A stretch of 15,307 bases of DNA from NCBI GenBank assembly GCA_910577805.1, contig CAJTOE010000047.1:1-15307 (forward strand), read 5' to 3'. This stretch comes from an uncultured Oscillospiraceae bacterium (GTDB lineage Bacteria; Bacillota; Clostridia; Oscillospirales; Oscillospiraceae). The notes beneath the pieces were generated by a model. It was not told where the DNA came from and made no database searches. It saw only the letters and a list, made by a program, of their open reading frames with translations. The translations under genes and the position numbers were made by a program. Numbering within the stretch: position 1 is the first letter of the stretch; each line of letters opens with the position of its first letter. Positions 1 through 7,829 of this stretch are shown one piece after another.

Positions 1-1
1 C

Positions 2-565
2 TCACAACACCTGCACATACCGCAAATCCACACAGATCGCGTCCGGCGGGTAAAAAATCGGCAGCTTGGCCCCGTCCCAGTAAAACCCGTGCTTTTCATA
101 GAACCGGCAGGCCCGCACATTCTCCCGCAGCGCAAATACACACACACCAGGCCGTCCCTGGTCCCGGAACCGCTTCACGACCTCATTCACTACCACCGAG
201 CCGTAGCCCTTTCCTGTCTCCTCCGGGTGGGCGTAAAACGAGTGGATCTCCCCCCAGCCGGTGCAGTCCAGGCTGTCCGGGCCAAGCTCCAGCACGCCGC
301 CCATTTCCTCCGGGCTGGTGCGGACCTCCCCGTAGGAGATGCAGCACACCGGCTTCTCCCCCCGGTAAAGCAGCAGGCCGCGGGCCTCCCCGGCGGCGTA
401 GCGGCGCTGAAAGCGCTCCACCCAGCCGTCCTCCTGGATGTGGTGGTCCAGATATTCCGAGGGGATCATCCCCCGGTAGGCAGTGCGCCAGCCCATGGCG
501 TGGAGCCGGGACATCAGCATAAGCTGCTCCGGGGTGACGGCCTCGACAAAATGCAGGTTTTCCAT
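2..565 (-). CDS. GNAT-family N-acetyltransferase (first of two)
   Basis: This 187-residue protein belongs to the GCN5-related acetyltransferases, which move an acetyl group from acetyl-CoA to an amine. The substrate cannot be told from sequence. The acetyl-CoA-binding motif A is at about residues 106-126, with the pyrophosphate-loop signature ETGKGYG (Q/R-x-x-G-x-G type). Motif B follows at 149-161 (NVRACRFYEKHGF), a typical FYEKxGF ending. Residues 23-40 (AMGWRTAYRGMIP) resemble the substrate-side helices of this family. The ATG at 565 follows an AAGGAG site at normal distance. The gene begins 16 nt after the stop of the DUF624 gene, so it is probably co-transcribed with it. The stop codon is at the extreme window edge (2-4), so the protein is complete. 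No signal peptide or membrane segment is seen. The family call is firm and the specific function is unknown. Confidence 0.88.
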   Translation of the reverse strand: MENLHFVEAVTPEQLMLMSRLHAMGWRTAYRGMIPSEYLDHHIQEDGWVERFQRRYAAGEARGLLLYRGEKPVCCISYGEVRTSPEEMGGVLELGPDSLDCTGWGEIHSFYAHPEETGKGYGSVVVNEVVKRFRDQGRPGVCVFALRENVRACRFYEKHGFYWDGAKLPIFYPPDAICVDLRYVQVL

Positions 566-581
566 TCAATTGCTCTCCTTT

Positions 582-1196
582 TCAATAGCGCGAAAAAATC
601 CGCTCCAGCAAAAAGGTGGCCAGCAGGGCCGTCAGAGCGGGAAGAAACAGGGCAAAGGCATACCAGGCGAACGATAACTGCACCGCGGCATTGGCGCACA
701 GGGACAGCAGAAACACGCTGGGAAAATGCCGGATACACAGCTGCAAGGTCGTGCGTAAAAGGTCCCTGGTGGCGAACTGGAACCGGCCCAGCAGCGGAAA
801 AGCGGTCAGGGGCAGGGTCCCCAGCAGCACGGCCAGAGTCTGCCAGCACCAGAACAGCAGCTCCGCCATCTGGTCCCCCTTCAGGGCCAGGGCGGTCAGG
901 GCCGGCAGGCCGAAGTAAAACACCAGCCCCGCCGGCAGGCACACAAGCGTAACGACTACGCCCTGTTTCAGGTTTTCCCGAAAGCACTCCAGAAACCGCA
1001 AATAACGCCCGTTCTGCCTCTGCCGCAGGCCCCGGAACACCGTATGATACAGCGCTGTACAGGCCGGGCCGATGGTGACCACCGGCAGGCAGCAGAACAG
1101 CCACAGAATGCTCAGGCCCACTACGTCCACCAGGTCGCCCAAAAACGAGAAAAAGTCGTTGTTCGGGTCAAAGAGTCGGTTAGAGAACTCGCTCAT
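582..1196 (-). CDS. DUF624/YesL-family integral membrane protein
   Basis: This 204-residue membrane protein has the DUF624 (YesL) signature. An N-terminal MSEFSNRLFDPNNDFFSFLG stretch leads into a first membrane segment (about 22-40), followed by LPVVTIGPACTALYHT (residues 37-52), the hallmark PVxTIGPA motif. Further hydrophobic segments lie at about 79-104, 112-135, 158-182 and 183-197. Family members often sit beside carbohydrate ABC transporters in Bacillota, and their molecular role is unknown. No transporter is visible here. The reading frame is open up to 1367, but I chose the ATG at 1196 because the family N-terminus starts there and a GGAGGAG ribosome binding site lies upstream. The extra 57 residues would be out-of-frame sequence of the upstream gene. 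The start overlaps the 3' end of the upstream GNAT gene by 17 bp, which suggests translational coupling. Confidence 0.85.
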   Translation of the reverse strand: MSEFSNRLFDPNNDFFSFLGDLVDVVGLSILWLFCCLPVVTIGPACTALYHTVFRGLRQRQNGRYLRFLECFRENLKQGVVVTLVCLPAGLVFYFGLPALTALALKGDQMAELLFWCWQTLAVLLGTLPLTAFPLLGRFQFATRDLLRTTLQLCIRHFPSVFLLSLCANAAVQLSFAWYAFALFLPALTALLATFLLERIFSRY

Positions 1197-1701
1197 AGCA
1201 GTTGAGCTCCTCCCACACGAATCCCATGAAGTGGAACATGGTCTTGCCCGCCAGCCGGTAGCCCAGCTTGGGGTAGAGATGGTTGGCGGGGGTGTTTTTG
1301 ATCCAGGTGTCCAGCCGCATGACGCGCTTCCCCTGGCGGCGGGCCTCCGCCTCGCAGAAGTCCACAAATTCCCTGGCCTTTCCCCGGCCCGCCCACCGGG
1401 GGCTGATGCACAGGGTATGAATGACCATCACCTGGTCCCGGTCCGCCGCGAAGCTCCAGGGGATGGCGTCGTACTCCGGGAGCTGCACGCCGTTCAGATT
1501 GACGCACCCGAACAAATCCCCCTCCTCCTCCATCACGTAGAGGGTCCCGGCCGCGAAAGCCTCGCGGGCGCTGTCCTGGGTGGGGTATTTGCCCCGCTGC
1601 CAGTTGGTGGTGGTCACGCCGGTCTGCTCCTCCAGGTCCAATATTTCCTCATAAATCTGCGCGACCTTGGGCAGGTCCGCTTCCGTTGCCGCTCGAATCA
1701 T
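1180..1701 (-). CDS. GNAT-family N-acetyltransferase (second of two)
   Basis: This 173-residue protein is a GNAT-fold acetyltransferase. It opens with the typical MIRAATEADLPKVAQIYEEI helix. Motif A spans about 93-113 with the acetyl-CoA pyrophosphate loop RWAGRGKA (residues 102-109). The C-terminal part (NHLYPKLGYRLAGKT, 140-154) matches the usual FYxKxGF motif B in altered form. It is only distantly similar to the other GNAT at 2-565, so this is not a recent tandem duplication. The ATG at 1701 has a near-perfect AGGAGG site 5 nt upstream. The gene starts 9 nt after the stop of the 740-residue membrane protein and overlaps the DUF624 start by 17 bp, so the three are probably one transcript. 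The substrate is unknown. Confidence 0.88.
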   Translation of the reverse strand: MIRAATEADLPKVAQIYEEILDLEEQTGVTTTNWQRGKYPTQDSAREAFAAGTLYVMEEEGDLFGCVNLNGVQLPEYDAIPWSFAADRDQVMVIHTLCISPRWAGRGKAREFVDFCEAEARRQGKRVMRLDTWIKNTPANHLYPKLGYRLAGKTMFHFMGFVWEELNCYERVL

Positions 1702-1710
1702 AAAAACCTC

Positions 1711-3933
1711 CTAAAAACGATGGGCCCAGCCGCTCAAAAACCAGATGGGCGCAAGCCAAAGCAATAAGTAAATCAACAGGTTCAGGGGGGACAGAGAGGT
1801 CGCCGCGTCCAGGGAGGTCAGGTAGTAGGCCAGCAGCAGCCCCACCGTGGACCCGATGCACATAATGACCGCCCCCAGCCGGGTGGCCCAGCGCAGCCGC
1901 TTGGCCCCCACCACCGCCTCAGACAGCGGAGTCATGCCCTCCCGGCACAGCACGGCCACCAGCTTGTTCCCATGGGGCTGGTCCGGGTCGGACAGCTCCC
2001 ACCGCCGCTCCACCGGGGGAAAATCCATCCGGTCCGCCGCCAGCCGGAACCGCTGCTGGAGCATGGACGGGATCAGATTAAAATCCCGCGTGGCCAGCAC
2101 CGGGCCGATGCGCTCCTGGAGCAGCAGGGTCATGGCAGGAAACACCGCGTCCGGCAGAGAATAATTTAAGGCAAAAATCCCCGCCAGTTCCCCCTCGATG
2201 GCGCAGAACACCGCGTTTTTCACATGGAGGCCGGAGGGAAGCGCCACCTCCATCAGCTTCATAAAGGACGCCGAGCCTACCAGGACCTGGTCCCCCCGGA
2301 TGGTGGCGGACACGCCGCCGCCCTCGTGGGCGATCACGTCGGAGGCGTTCCGCATTAAACCGCCCTGGGCACGGAGCAGGTCGTGAAAAAGCTTCTCCAG
2401 CCCGCTGCCGGAGGCCCGCATCAGCGTGGCAGTATAGGCAATGACCCGCTCGGTGGGCAGGTCCCCGAAAATCTTGACCCCGTTGAGAACGACGGTCCCG
2501 GTGGGGAATAAATCCTTGTCGCAAATCAGCACCCGTCCCCCCCGCCGGGAGGCGGCGCAGGCGGGCCAGCCCGCCAGGGCGGCCCCGGAGTTGGACAGCC
2601 GCCGGGCCAACTTATGGAAGGTCCGTCCGTAGAGCACGGCCCCGCCCAGGGCGGCGCTGGCGGTGCAGGTGGCGGACAGGGCCCAGAACAGCCGGTCCGG
2701 CCGCTCCATCCCCAGGGAAACCAGCAGGGAAAACAGCAGGCACCCCAGCAGCAGCAGGGGGCAGTACACCCGGAACACGCCCTGCACGCCGTCGTCCATC
2801 TGCATCTGACTGCCAAAGCCCTGGGCGTCGCCGGTCCATTTGCAGTAGGCGTCCCGGCCGTTCCACATCTCCGGCTCCAGAGTGACGATCTCCGGTTCGG
2901 CGCTGGCCGCCGCCGTCCGGCAGGCCAGACGCATCCCGCAGCGCTTGTGGTAGCTCCCGTGGAGCAGATAGAAGATGCCCAGCAGACAGGGTGCGGTGTA
3001 GGGCAGACGGACTACGCCCACCTCCGGCGCGGCCATGGTCAGAAAAATGCCGTCCAGGAGGGTGAACAGCCCGGCGAAGGCGCACAGCGTATCCATCCCC
3101 ACGCGCCCCCGGCACAGCCGGACCAGCCCTACAAAGAGCATGTCCGACCCCAGCAAAATACCGCAGGCCATCAAAACGGTGCTGACCAGCAGGGTCAGTG
3201 CGTCGTCCATACCGGGCAGGACGGGCAGCGGCACCCGCGGCAGAAGAATGAAGTAACAGGCGGGCACGAACAGGGCCAGGACCAGCAGGGACCGCACCCG
3301 CATTCCCTTCAGGCCACGGTTGTAGCGCCGGGCCAGCTCCTGGGGAGGCAGGTCCGGGGGCGGAGGCTCCACGCGGGGCTCCCGCCGCCACAGGGGCCTG
3401 CGGGGTTCGGGCGGCTCCTCCTCCTCGTCGGTGCCGGGAATCAGCCGCTCCAGCCGCTGGACTTCCTCCGAGTTTTCCCGCTCGGATTCCTCGAACATAT
3501 GCTCCGCGTAGTCGTCCGCCTTCTGGCTCAGGCTCTTCACCAGGGAGGAAAGCACGCTCTCCTCCTCCGGGAAGTCGATGATCTTATCCGGGTCCGGAGC
3601 TTCCGCGTCCTCCTCGTCTTCCTCGTCCTCGTCTGGGCCGTCGTATTCTTCGGCGGGCGCTTGGGCTATGGACTCCGGCGGCGCGTCTGGGACGGACGGC
3701 TCGGACGCAGGCTCCGGGCTGTCCCCGGCGGCGTCCTCCGGTTCATCCTCCGGCTCCTCCTCCGGGACGGGCTGCTTTACGCCGGGAAAGGGGACAATTT
3801 TTCCGCCCCCGTCCCCGCCGCCGAACTCCGTCAGGATTTCCTCCAGGTCGTAGTCCGCCGGCTCCGCGCCCCGGATCAGGTCCTTGATGTTGATAAGCTC
3901 TGTATTGCCTTTACTGTTCTTGTTGTCGGTCAT
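1711..3933 (-). CDS. P1B-type ATPase-like membrane protein with degenerate catalytic motifs
   Basis: This 740-residue protein has three parts. Residues 1-205 are hydrophilic and probably disordered, very rich in Glu/Asp/Pro, with an acidic run at 101-109. Four membrane segments follow at about 214-232, 244-268, 285-302 and 309-325. After a cytoplasmic loop (330-388) come two more (389-408, 413-435), a soluble region (440-680) and a final pair (685-706, 715-736). This is the layout of heavy-metal P-type ATPases. The soluble part keeps their texture: GGRVLICDKDLFPTGTVVL (465-483) for the phosphorylation site, GDQVLVGSASFM (547-558) for the nucleotide domain and GELAGIFAL (581-589). The key motifs are changed: DKTGT reads DKDLF (472-476), TGDN reads TRDF (615-618), GDGxNDxP is replaced near CREGMTP (663-669), and the metal-site CPC near ATCTAS (421-426) is absent. 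I infer no ion pumping. The frame is open to 4326; the ATG at 3933 has an AAGGGG site and overlaps the upstream gene by 23 bp. Confidence 0.72.
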   Translation of the reverse strand: MTDNKNSKGNTELINIKDLIRGAEPADYDLEEILTEFGGGDGGGKIVPFPGVKQPVPEEEPEDEPEDAAGDSPEPASEPSVPDAPPESIAQAPAEEYDGPDEDEEDEEDAEAPDPDKIIDFPEEESVLSSLVKSLSQKADDYAEHMFEESERENSEEVQRLERLIPGTDEEEEPPEPRRPLWRREPRVEPPPPDLPPQELARRYNRGLKGMRVRSLLVLALFVPACYFILLPRVPLPVLPGMDDALTLLVSTVLMACGILLGSDMLFVGLVRLCRGRVGMDTLCAFAGLFTLLDGIFLTMAAPEVGVVRLPYTAPCLLGIFYLLHGSYHKRCGMRLACRTAAASAEPEIVTLEPEMWNGRDAYCKWTGDAQGFGSQMQMDDGVQGVFRVYCPLLLLGCLLFSLLVSLGMERPDRLFWALSATCTASAALGGAVLYGRTFHKLARRLSNSGAALAGWPACAASRRGGRVLICDKDLFPTGTVVLNGVKIFGDLPTERVIAYTATLMRASGSGLEKLFHDLLRAQGGLMRNASDVIAHEGGGVSATIRGDQVLVGSASFMKLMEVALPSGLHVKNAVFCAIEGELAGIFALNYSLPDAVFPAMTLLLQERIGPVLATRDFNLIPSMLQQRFRLAADRMDFPPVERRWELSDPDQPHGNKLVAVLCREGMTPLSEAVVGAKRLRWATRLGAVIMCIGSTVGLLLAYYLTSLDAATSLSPLNLLIYLLLWLAPIWFLSGWAHRF

Positions 3934-5125
3934 TATGGTGATCCCCTTCGGAAGGCAGAAGACCGTCTGCCGGGTAGTTATTGTTGGCGTTCCAGATGAT
4001 CCAGTCCGTATACCCCGCGTCGTACACCGCCTGAATCTGCGCCCGTAATTCCTCGCCGCCGTAGCGGATGTGCCCCCGGACCCAGGTGGCGGTAAAGCCC
4101 TGGAGCCAGGCCCGGACCCCGGCGGGGTTCTCCGTTCCGGCCAGGGCGTCACTGGAGCGGTCCAGGGCCGCGCGGACCGTCTCATAGGGCTTCTGGTCCG
4201 GCACGTCCAGGCCGTAGGCCCCTGCCGCGTAGTGGGAGGGGTAGACCATGGGGCAGATGAAATCCGCTGCCTGGGCCATATCCGGGTAGCTCTGGCCCAG
4301 CTGCCGGGCGTCCACGGCGCTGTCAATGACCGTGCCGAACACGTCCGCCGACAGCCACACCCCCGCCGCGTGAAGCTCTTCCCGGGCGTAGGCCAGGAAG
4401 CCGGTGATCATGGCCTGACGGTCCTCCTCCGGCAGGCCGGAAACGGCGGGATAGCGCACATAATCAAACTGGACCTCGTCAAAGCCCGCCTGGACGGCGA
4501 ATTGGGCGATTTCCAGCAGATAATCCCACACCTCCTGGGAGGCGGGGTCCACCCAGGCGATGCCGCCCCCCTCGCTGACGGGCTGTCCGTCCGCCGTACA
4601 CAGGGCCAGCTCCGGCCGGGCCTGGGCCAGCACCGGGTCTTTAAACGCCACGATACGGGCAATGGTATAAATTTGCTTCTCTTTCAGGGAGGCCACCAGT
4701 CCGGGCAGGTCCTGGACGTACCGGGTCCCGGCCCCCAGCCGGGCGGCCTCGCCGGTCTCCGGTACGAAGCTCAGCCGGCCCTCGTCGTTCTTCACGTCGA
4801 TGACCATGGCGTTCAGCTCGGTTTCCTCCACCAGGGCGGTCAGGTCCTCCATATGGCGGCTCCCCGCCACCGGGCCGGTCACATAGATGCCCCGGACCGC
4901 GGGCGGCTGTCCCTCCGGACGGGCGTCCGGCTCCGGCTGAGACACGTCCGGACCCGGCGCGGGTACGGGCTTTTGGGGGGCCATCGTAGAGACGGAGGGC
5001 TGACGGTTGGGAAGCTGCGCCTCCTCACGGGGCAGCAGCAGGACCAGCAGGCCAATGACCAGGGCCGCTGCCGCCGCGACGACGGGCAGAAATGGAAGTC
5101 TTCTGCCCCCTCTGTATCTGGACAT
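3911..5125 (-). CDS. Membrane-anchored DUF4015 putative glycoside hydrolase
   Basis: This 404-residue protein has a short basic N-terminus (MSRYRGGRR), one hydrophobic segment (about 11-31) that could be an uncleaved signal anchor, and a Pro-rich linker (33-75). An extracytoplasmic TIM-barrel-like domain follows (about 77-385). The start VRGIYVTGPVAG (77-88), NAMVIDVKNDEG (105-116), DEVQFDYVRYP (216-226), DVFG (261-264) and CPMVYPSHY (291-299) fit the DUF4015 family (putative glycosyl hydrolase domain). The acidic residues in these motifs are candidate catalytic residues, but no substrate is established for the family as far as I know, and a wall or exopolysaccharide substrate is a guess. The frame is open to 5287. 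I chose the ATG at 5125 because it is followed by a proper signal-anchor segment and lies 7 nt after the rlmB stop. The 3' end overlaps the start of the pseudo-ATPase gene by 23 bp. Confidence 0.85.
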   Translation of the reverse strand: MSRYRGGRRLPFLPVVAAAAALVIGLLVLLLPREEAQLPNRQPSVSTMAPQKPVPAPGPDVSQPEPDARPEGQPPAVRGIYVTGPVAGSRHMEDLTALVEETELNAMVIDVKNDEGRLSFVPETGEAARLGAGTRYVQDLPGLVASLKEKQIYTIARIVAFKDPVLAQARPELALCTADGQPVSEGGGIAWVDPASQEVWDYLLEIAQFAVQAGFDEVQFDYVRYPAVSGLPEEDRQAMITGFLAYAREELHAAGVWLSADVFGTVIDSAVDARQLGQSYPDMAQAADFICPMVYPSHYAAGAYGLDVPDQKPYETVRAALDRSSDALAGTENPAGVRAWLQGFTATWVRGHIRYGGEELRAQIQAVYDAGYTDWIIWNANNNYPADGLLPSEGDHHNDRQQEQ

Positions 5126-5132
5126 GATACGA

Positions 5133-5918
5133 TCATCCGCCTGTTCTTTGTCTAACGGCCTCGTACAGCAGCACGGCCGCCGCCGCGGAGGCGTTGAGCG
5201 AATTGATTTTCCCCCGCATGGGGATGGAGACGATAAAATCGCAGTTTTCCCGGACCAGACGGCCCATGCCGTCCCCCTCGCTGCCAATGACGATGGCGGC
5301 GGGACCCTTCAGGTCCGCCTGGTAGAGGGTAGAGGTCCCTTCTGCTGCGGTGCCGAACACCCACACCCCCGCCTCCTTCAGCTCCTTGAGCAGGGCGGGC
5401 AGGTTGGGGACCCGCGCCACAGGCACGTGGGCCACCGCCCCGGCGGAGGTCTTGCCCACCACGGCAGTCAGCCCGGCGGAGCGGCGCTTGGGGATAATGA
5501 CCCCGTGTGCTCCGGCGGCGTCCGCCGTGCGGATCACCGCGCCCAGGTTGTGGGGGTCGCTCAGCTCGTCGCACACCACGATCAGCGGCGGCTCGTTTTT
5601 GGCCCGTGCCGCGGCGAGGATATCGTCCACAGAGGCGTACTCCCGGACCGCCGCCAGGGCAATGACCCCCTGGTGGGCGTGGGTGCGGCTCATGGCGTCC
5701 AGCTTCCGGCGGTCGGTATTGACCACAACCACGCCCTGCTCCCGCGCGGCGCTGGCGATGTGCCCCAGGGCGGAGTCCCCCTCCCCCTTGAGCAGATAGA
5801 TCTTGTCAATGGCAACTCCGGCCCGGATGGCCTCGGTGACGGCGTTGCGGCCCTCAATGACCCCGTCGTTTTCCTGCTCCACCGGAGCGGAGCGCCGGAC
5901 GGGCGGACGGTGATTCAT
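5133..5918 (-). CDS. rlmB: 23S rRNA (guanosine-2'-O-)-methyltransferase RlmB (SPOUT/TrmH family)
   Basis: This 261-residue enzyme of the SPOUT class methylates a ribose 2'-OH using S-adenosylmethionine. RlmB acts on a guanosine in 23S rRNA domain V. The N-terminal substrate-binding domain begins VIEGRNAVTEAI (20-31), typical of RlmB. The trefoil-knot catalytic domain shows all three SpoU motifs: DPHNLGAVIRTADAAGAHGV (121-140, with the conserved Asn and Arg), IGSEGDGMGRLV (211-222) and IPMRGKINSLNASAAAAVLL (232-251). The frame extends to 6242, but the ATG at 5918 has a GGGGAGGAG site and starts the family N-terminus. Its ATG overlaps the TGA of the GH13 gene as ATGA, so translation is probably coupled. 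Assignment to RlmB rather than another TrmH paralogue rests on length and the EGRNAV start and is likely, not certain. Confidence 0.9.
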   Translation of the reverse strand: MNHRPPVRRSAPVEQENDGVIEGRNAVTEAIRAGVAIDKIYLLKGEGDSALGHIASAAREQGVVVVNTDRRKLDAMSRTHAHQGVIALAAVREYASVDDILAAARAKNEPPLIVVCDELSDPHNLGAVIRTADAAGAHGVIIPKRRSAGLTAVVGKTSAGAVAHVPVARVPNLPALLKELKEAGVWVFGTAAEGTSTLYQADLKGPAAIVIGSEGDGMGRLVRENCDFIVSIPMRGKINSLNASAAAAVLLYEAVRQRTGG

Positions 5919-7816
5919 AATAACTCCTCCCCTCTGGGACAGTTGGAGATGTCCCAAATATGGGCGCTGTAGCCGGGTACGAACAGAGAGATACCCATGC
6001 GCCGCCTGGAGCAGGTGGTCCCTACCCCCTGAGGGTGGGTGGTCACCAGGGGCTGGGGCAGGTCCTTCAGGCTCAGGCGGAGCCTGACCTCCTCCGGGCC
6101 GGAGTTGAACACGCATAAAACCGTCTCCCGGTCCAGGGTGCGGGTGAAGGCCAGCAGACCGCCCTTCCCCGCCAGATAGCGGATATCGCCCCGGCGCAGG
6201 GGTTTTATGCGCTTGCGCAGCGCGCCTAAGGCGCAGAACCACGCCAGCATCTCCTGGTCCTCCCCGCCCCAGGGGAACGTGCGGCGGTTGAAGGGATCCT
6301 CAAAGCCCTCCATGCCCACCTCGTCGCCGTAGTAGACCGTGGGAGAGCCGGGGAAGGCGAACAGCAGCGCGGAGGCGATTTTCAGCAAAGCCTTGCCCCG
6401 CGCCAGCTCCTCCGGGGACAGCCGGTGGTGGGCCCGCCACTCCCGGTCCTGGCCCACGCCGGCCTCCTGGGCGCCCAGCACGGTGAGGATACGGGCGGTA
6501 TCGTGGGTGCCCAGGGCGTTCATGGCGTTGTGGAAGGCGAAGGGCGGGTAATTTTCCCGGATGGTCTCCATTTCCTCCATAAAATGCTCCCCCGACGGGC
6601 GGCACACGTAGTCCAGAATGGCGCTGCGCAGGGGGTAGTTCATCAGCCCGTCGCAGTGTCCGCCCAGGATGTGCTTCCGGCGCACGTCGTAGGCGATCTT
6701 GTTGGAGCCGTCCTCCCACACCTCGCCGATGACGATGCCCTCCGGCTTCTCCGCCCGGACCGCCTGGTGGATACCCGCAATAAAATCGTCGGGCAGCTCG
6801 TCGGCCACGTCCAGCCTCCAGCCGTCCGCCCCGGCCCGCAGCCACCGGCGGACCACCGAGTCCTCCCCGCCGAAGATGAACTCCCGGTAGGAGGGGTCCC
6901 CCTCGTTGACGGCGGGCAGGCTGTAGATGCCCCACCAGCTCTCGTACTGGTCGGGCCACTGGATGAACTGGAACCAGGACCGGTAGGGGCTGTCCCAGCT
7001 CTGGTGCGCCCCCGGCTCCGGGTAGAAGCCGTCGCCGTTGAAGTACTTGCTGACAAAGCCCGTATGATTGAACACCCCGTCCAGGATCACCCGCATTCCC
7101 CGGCGGTGGGCCTCCCGGCAGAGCTTGCGGAAATCCTCCTCCGTGCCCAGCATGGGGTCGATCCTGCCATAGTCCGCGGTGCCGTAGCGGTGGTTTTCCG
7201 CCGCCTCGAAGATGGGGCAGAAGTACAGGGTCTCCACCCCCAGCCGCTCCAGATAGGGCAGCTTCCAAAGGATACCCTGCAAGTCCCCGCCGAAGAAGTC
7301 CCGGTTGCGGACCTCCCCGTGCTCGTCGGGGCGGTACTCCGGGTCCTCCTCCCAGGACTGGTGGACCCAGCGGCCCCCCACCATCCCCGCCGGGTCGGGC
7401 ACGCCGGTGCGGCAGAAGCGGTCAGGGAAAATCTGGTAGCTCATGCCCTGGCCGAACCAGTCGGGGACCTGCTCGGTATCGTCGTACACGGTGAGCTGAT
7501 AGGTGCCCAGGGACAGCTTACGCCCCCAGAATCCCCGCAGCCGGAAGGTATAAAAAATCAGACCCACATAGCCGCCCACGTCCAGCTCCGCCCGGTACAG
7601 GTCCTGACTTCCCTCCAGGCCGCTCCAGACCAGGGGGATCTGCACGGTCTCCTCCCGGTCCTCGAACTGGGCCAGCAGCACACCGCCGGAGAAGCCCTCC
7701 GCCCGCTGGGGGCGCAGGGTGAACTGGACCCGCGTTCCGGACGGAACCGCGCCGTAGGGGGTTTTATATTTGGTGCTCCGGGAATTGTAAATTGCATGGG
7801 CGTCTGCTCGGTTCAA
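5915..7816 (-). CDS. GH13 alpha-glucosidase (cyclomaltodextrinase/neopullulanase-like)
   Basis: This protein of about 633 residues hydrolyses alpha-1,4 (and possibly alpha-1,6) glucans. It has an N-terminal beta-sandwich resembling CBM34 (about 10-110) and a (beta/alpha)8 barrel starting at MSYQIFPDRF. Conserved GH13 regions are visible, numbered from the TTG start: DGVFNHTG (246-253), GWRLDVADE with nucleophile Asp336, IGEVWED with acid/base Glu365, and LGTHDT with Asp439. The CBM34-like domain and the HILGGHCDGLMNYPLR segment place it with cyclomaltodextrinases, neopullulanases and maltogenic amylases. No signal peptide is seen, so it probably acts on imported maltodextrins in the cytoplasm. 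I chose TTG at 7816 because GGAGG lies 8 nt upstream. The ATG at 7834 would add six residues but lacks a ribosome binding site. The gene sits between hemZ and rlmB, without visible sugar-transport genes. Confidence 0.9.
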   Translation of the reverse strand: MNRADAHAIYNSRSTKYKTPYGAVPSGTRVQFTLRPQRAEGFSGGVLLAQFEDREETVQIPLVWSGLEGSQDLYRAELDVGGYVGLIFYTFRLRGFWGRKLSLGTYQLTVYDDTEQVPDWFGQGMSYQIFPDRFCRTGVPDPAGMVGGRWVHQSWEEDPEYRPDEHGEVRNRDFFGGDLQGILWKLPYLERLGVETLYFCPIFEAAENHRYGTADYGRIDPMLGTEEDFRKLCREAHRRGMRVILDGVFNHTGFVSKYFNGDGFYPEPGAHQSWDSPYRSWFQFIQWPDQYESWWGIYSLPAVNEGDPSYREFIFGGEDSVVRRWLRAGADGWRLDVADELPDDFIAGIHQAVRAEKPEGIVIGEVWEDGSNKIAYDVRRKHILGGHCDGLMNYPLRSAILDYVCRPSGEHFMEEMETIRENYPPFAFHNAMNALGTHDTARILTVLGAQEAGVGQDREWRAHHRLSPEELARGKALLKIASALLFAFPGSPTVYYGDEVGMEGFEDPFNRRTFPWGGEDQEMLAWFCALGALRKRIKPLRRGDIRYLAGKGGLLAFTRTLDRETVLCVFNSGPEEVRLRLSLKDLPQPLVTTHPQGVGTTCSRRRMGISLFVPGYSAHIWDISNCPRGEELL

Positions 7817-7824
7817 GGGGCATT

Positions 7825-7829
7825 CCTCC
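7825..7829 (-). promoter_or_regulatory. Ribosome binding site deciding a TTG start
   Basis: GGAGG on the minus strand lies 8 nt before the TTG at 7816-7814, but downstream of the first in-frame ATG at 7834. The sequence before that ATG (GCAAGAATAA) has no Shine-Dalgarno match at usable distance. The site therefore argues for TTG initiation of the GH13 gene. It is inferred from sequence only. Confidence 0.6.

Noticed and set aside
3597..3642. TCC/CTC/GTC-rich triplet run that looks like a microsatellite
   Set aside because: It encodes the Asp/Glu run of the pseudo-ATPase tail with mixed codons and is explained as low-complexity coding sequence.
5919..6242. Upstream extension of the rlmB frame (also 3934-4326, 5126-5287 and 1197-1367 for other genes)
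   Set aside because: The extra residues are low-complexity Arg/Pro/Gly sequence lying inside the preceding gene in another frame. Each internal ATG fits the family N-terminus, with a ribosome binding site or suitable spacing.
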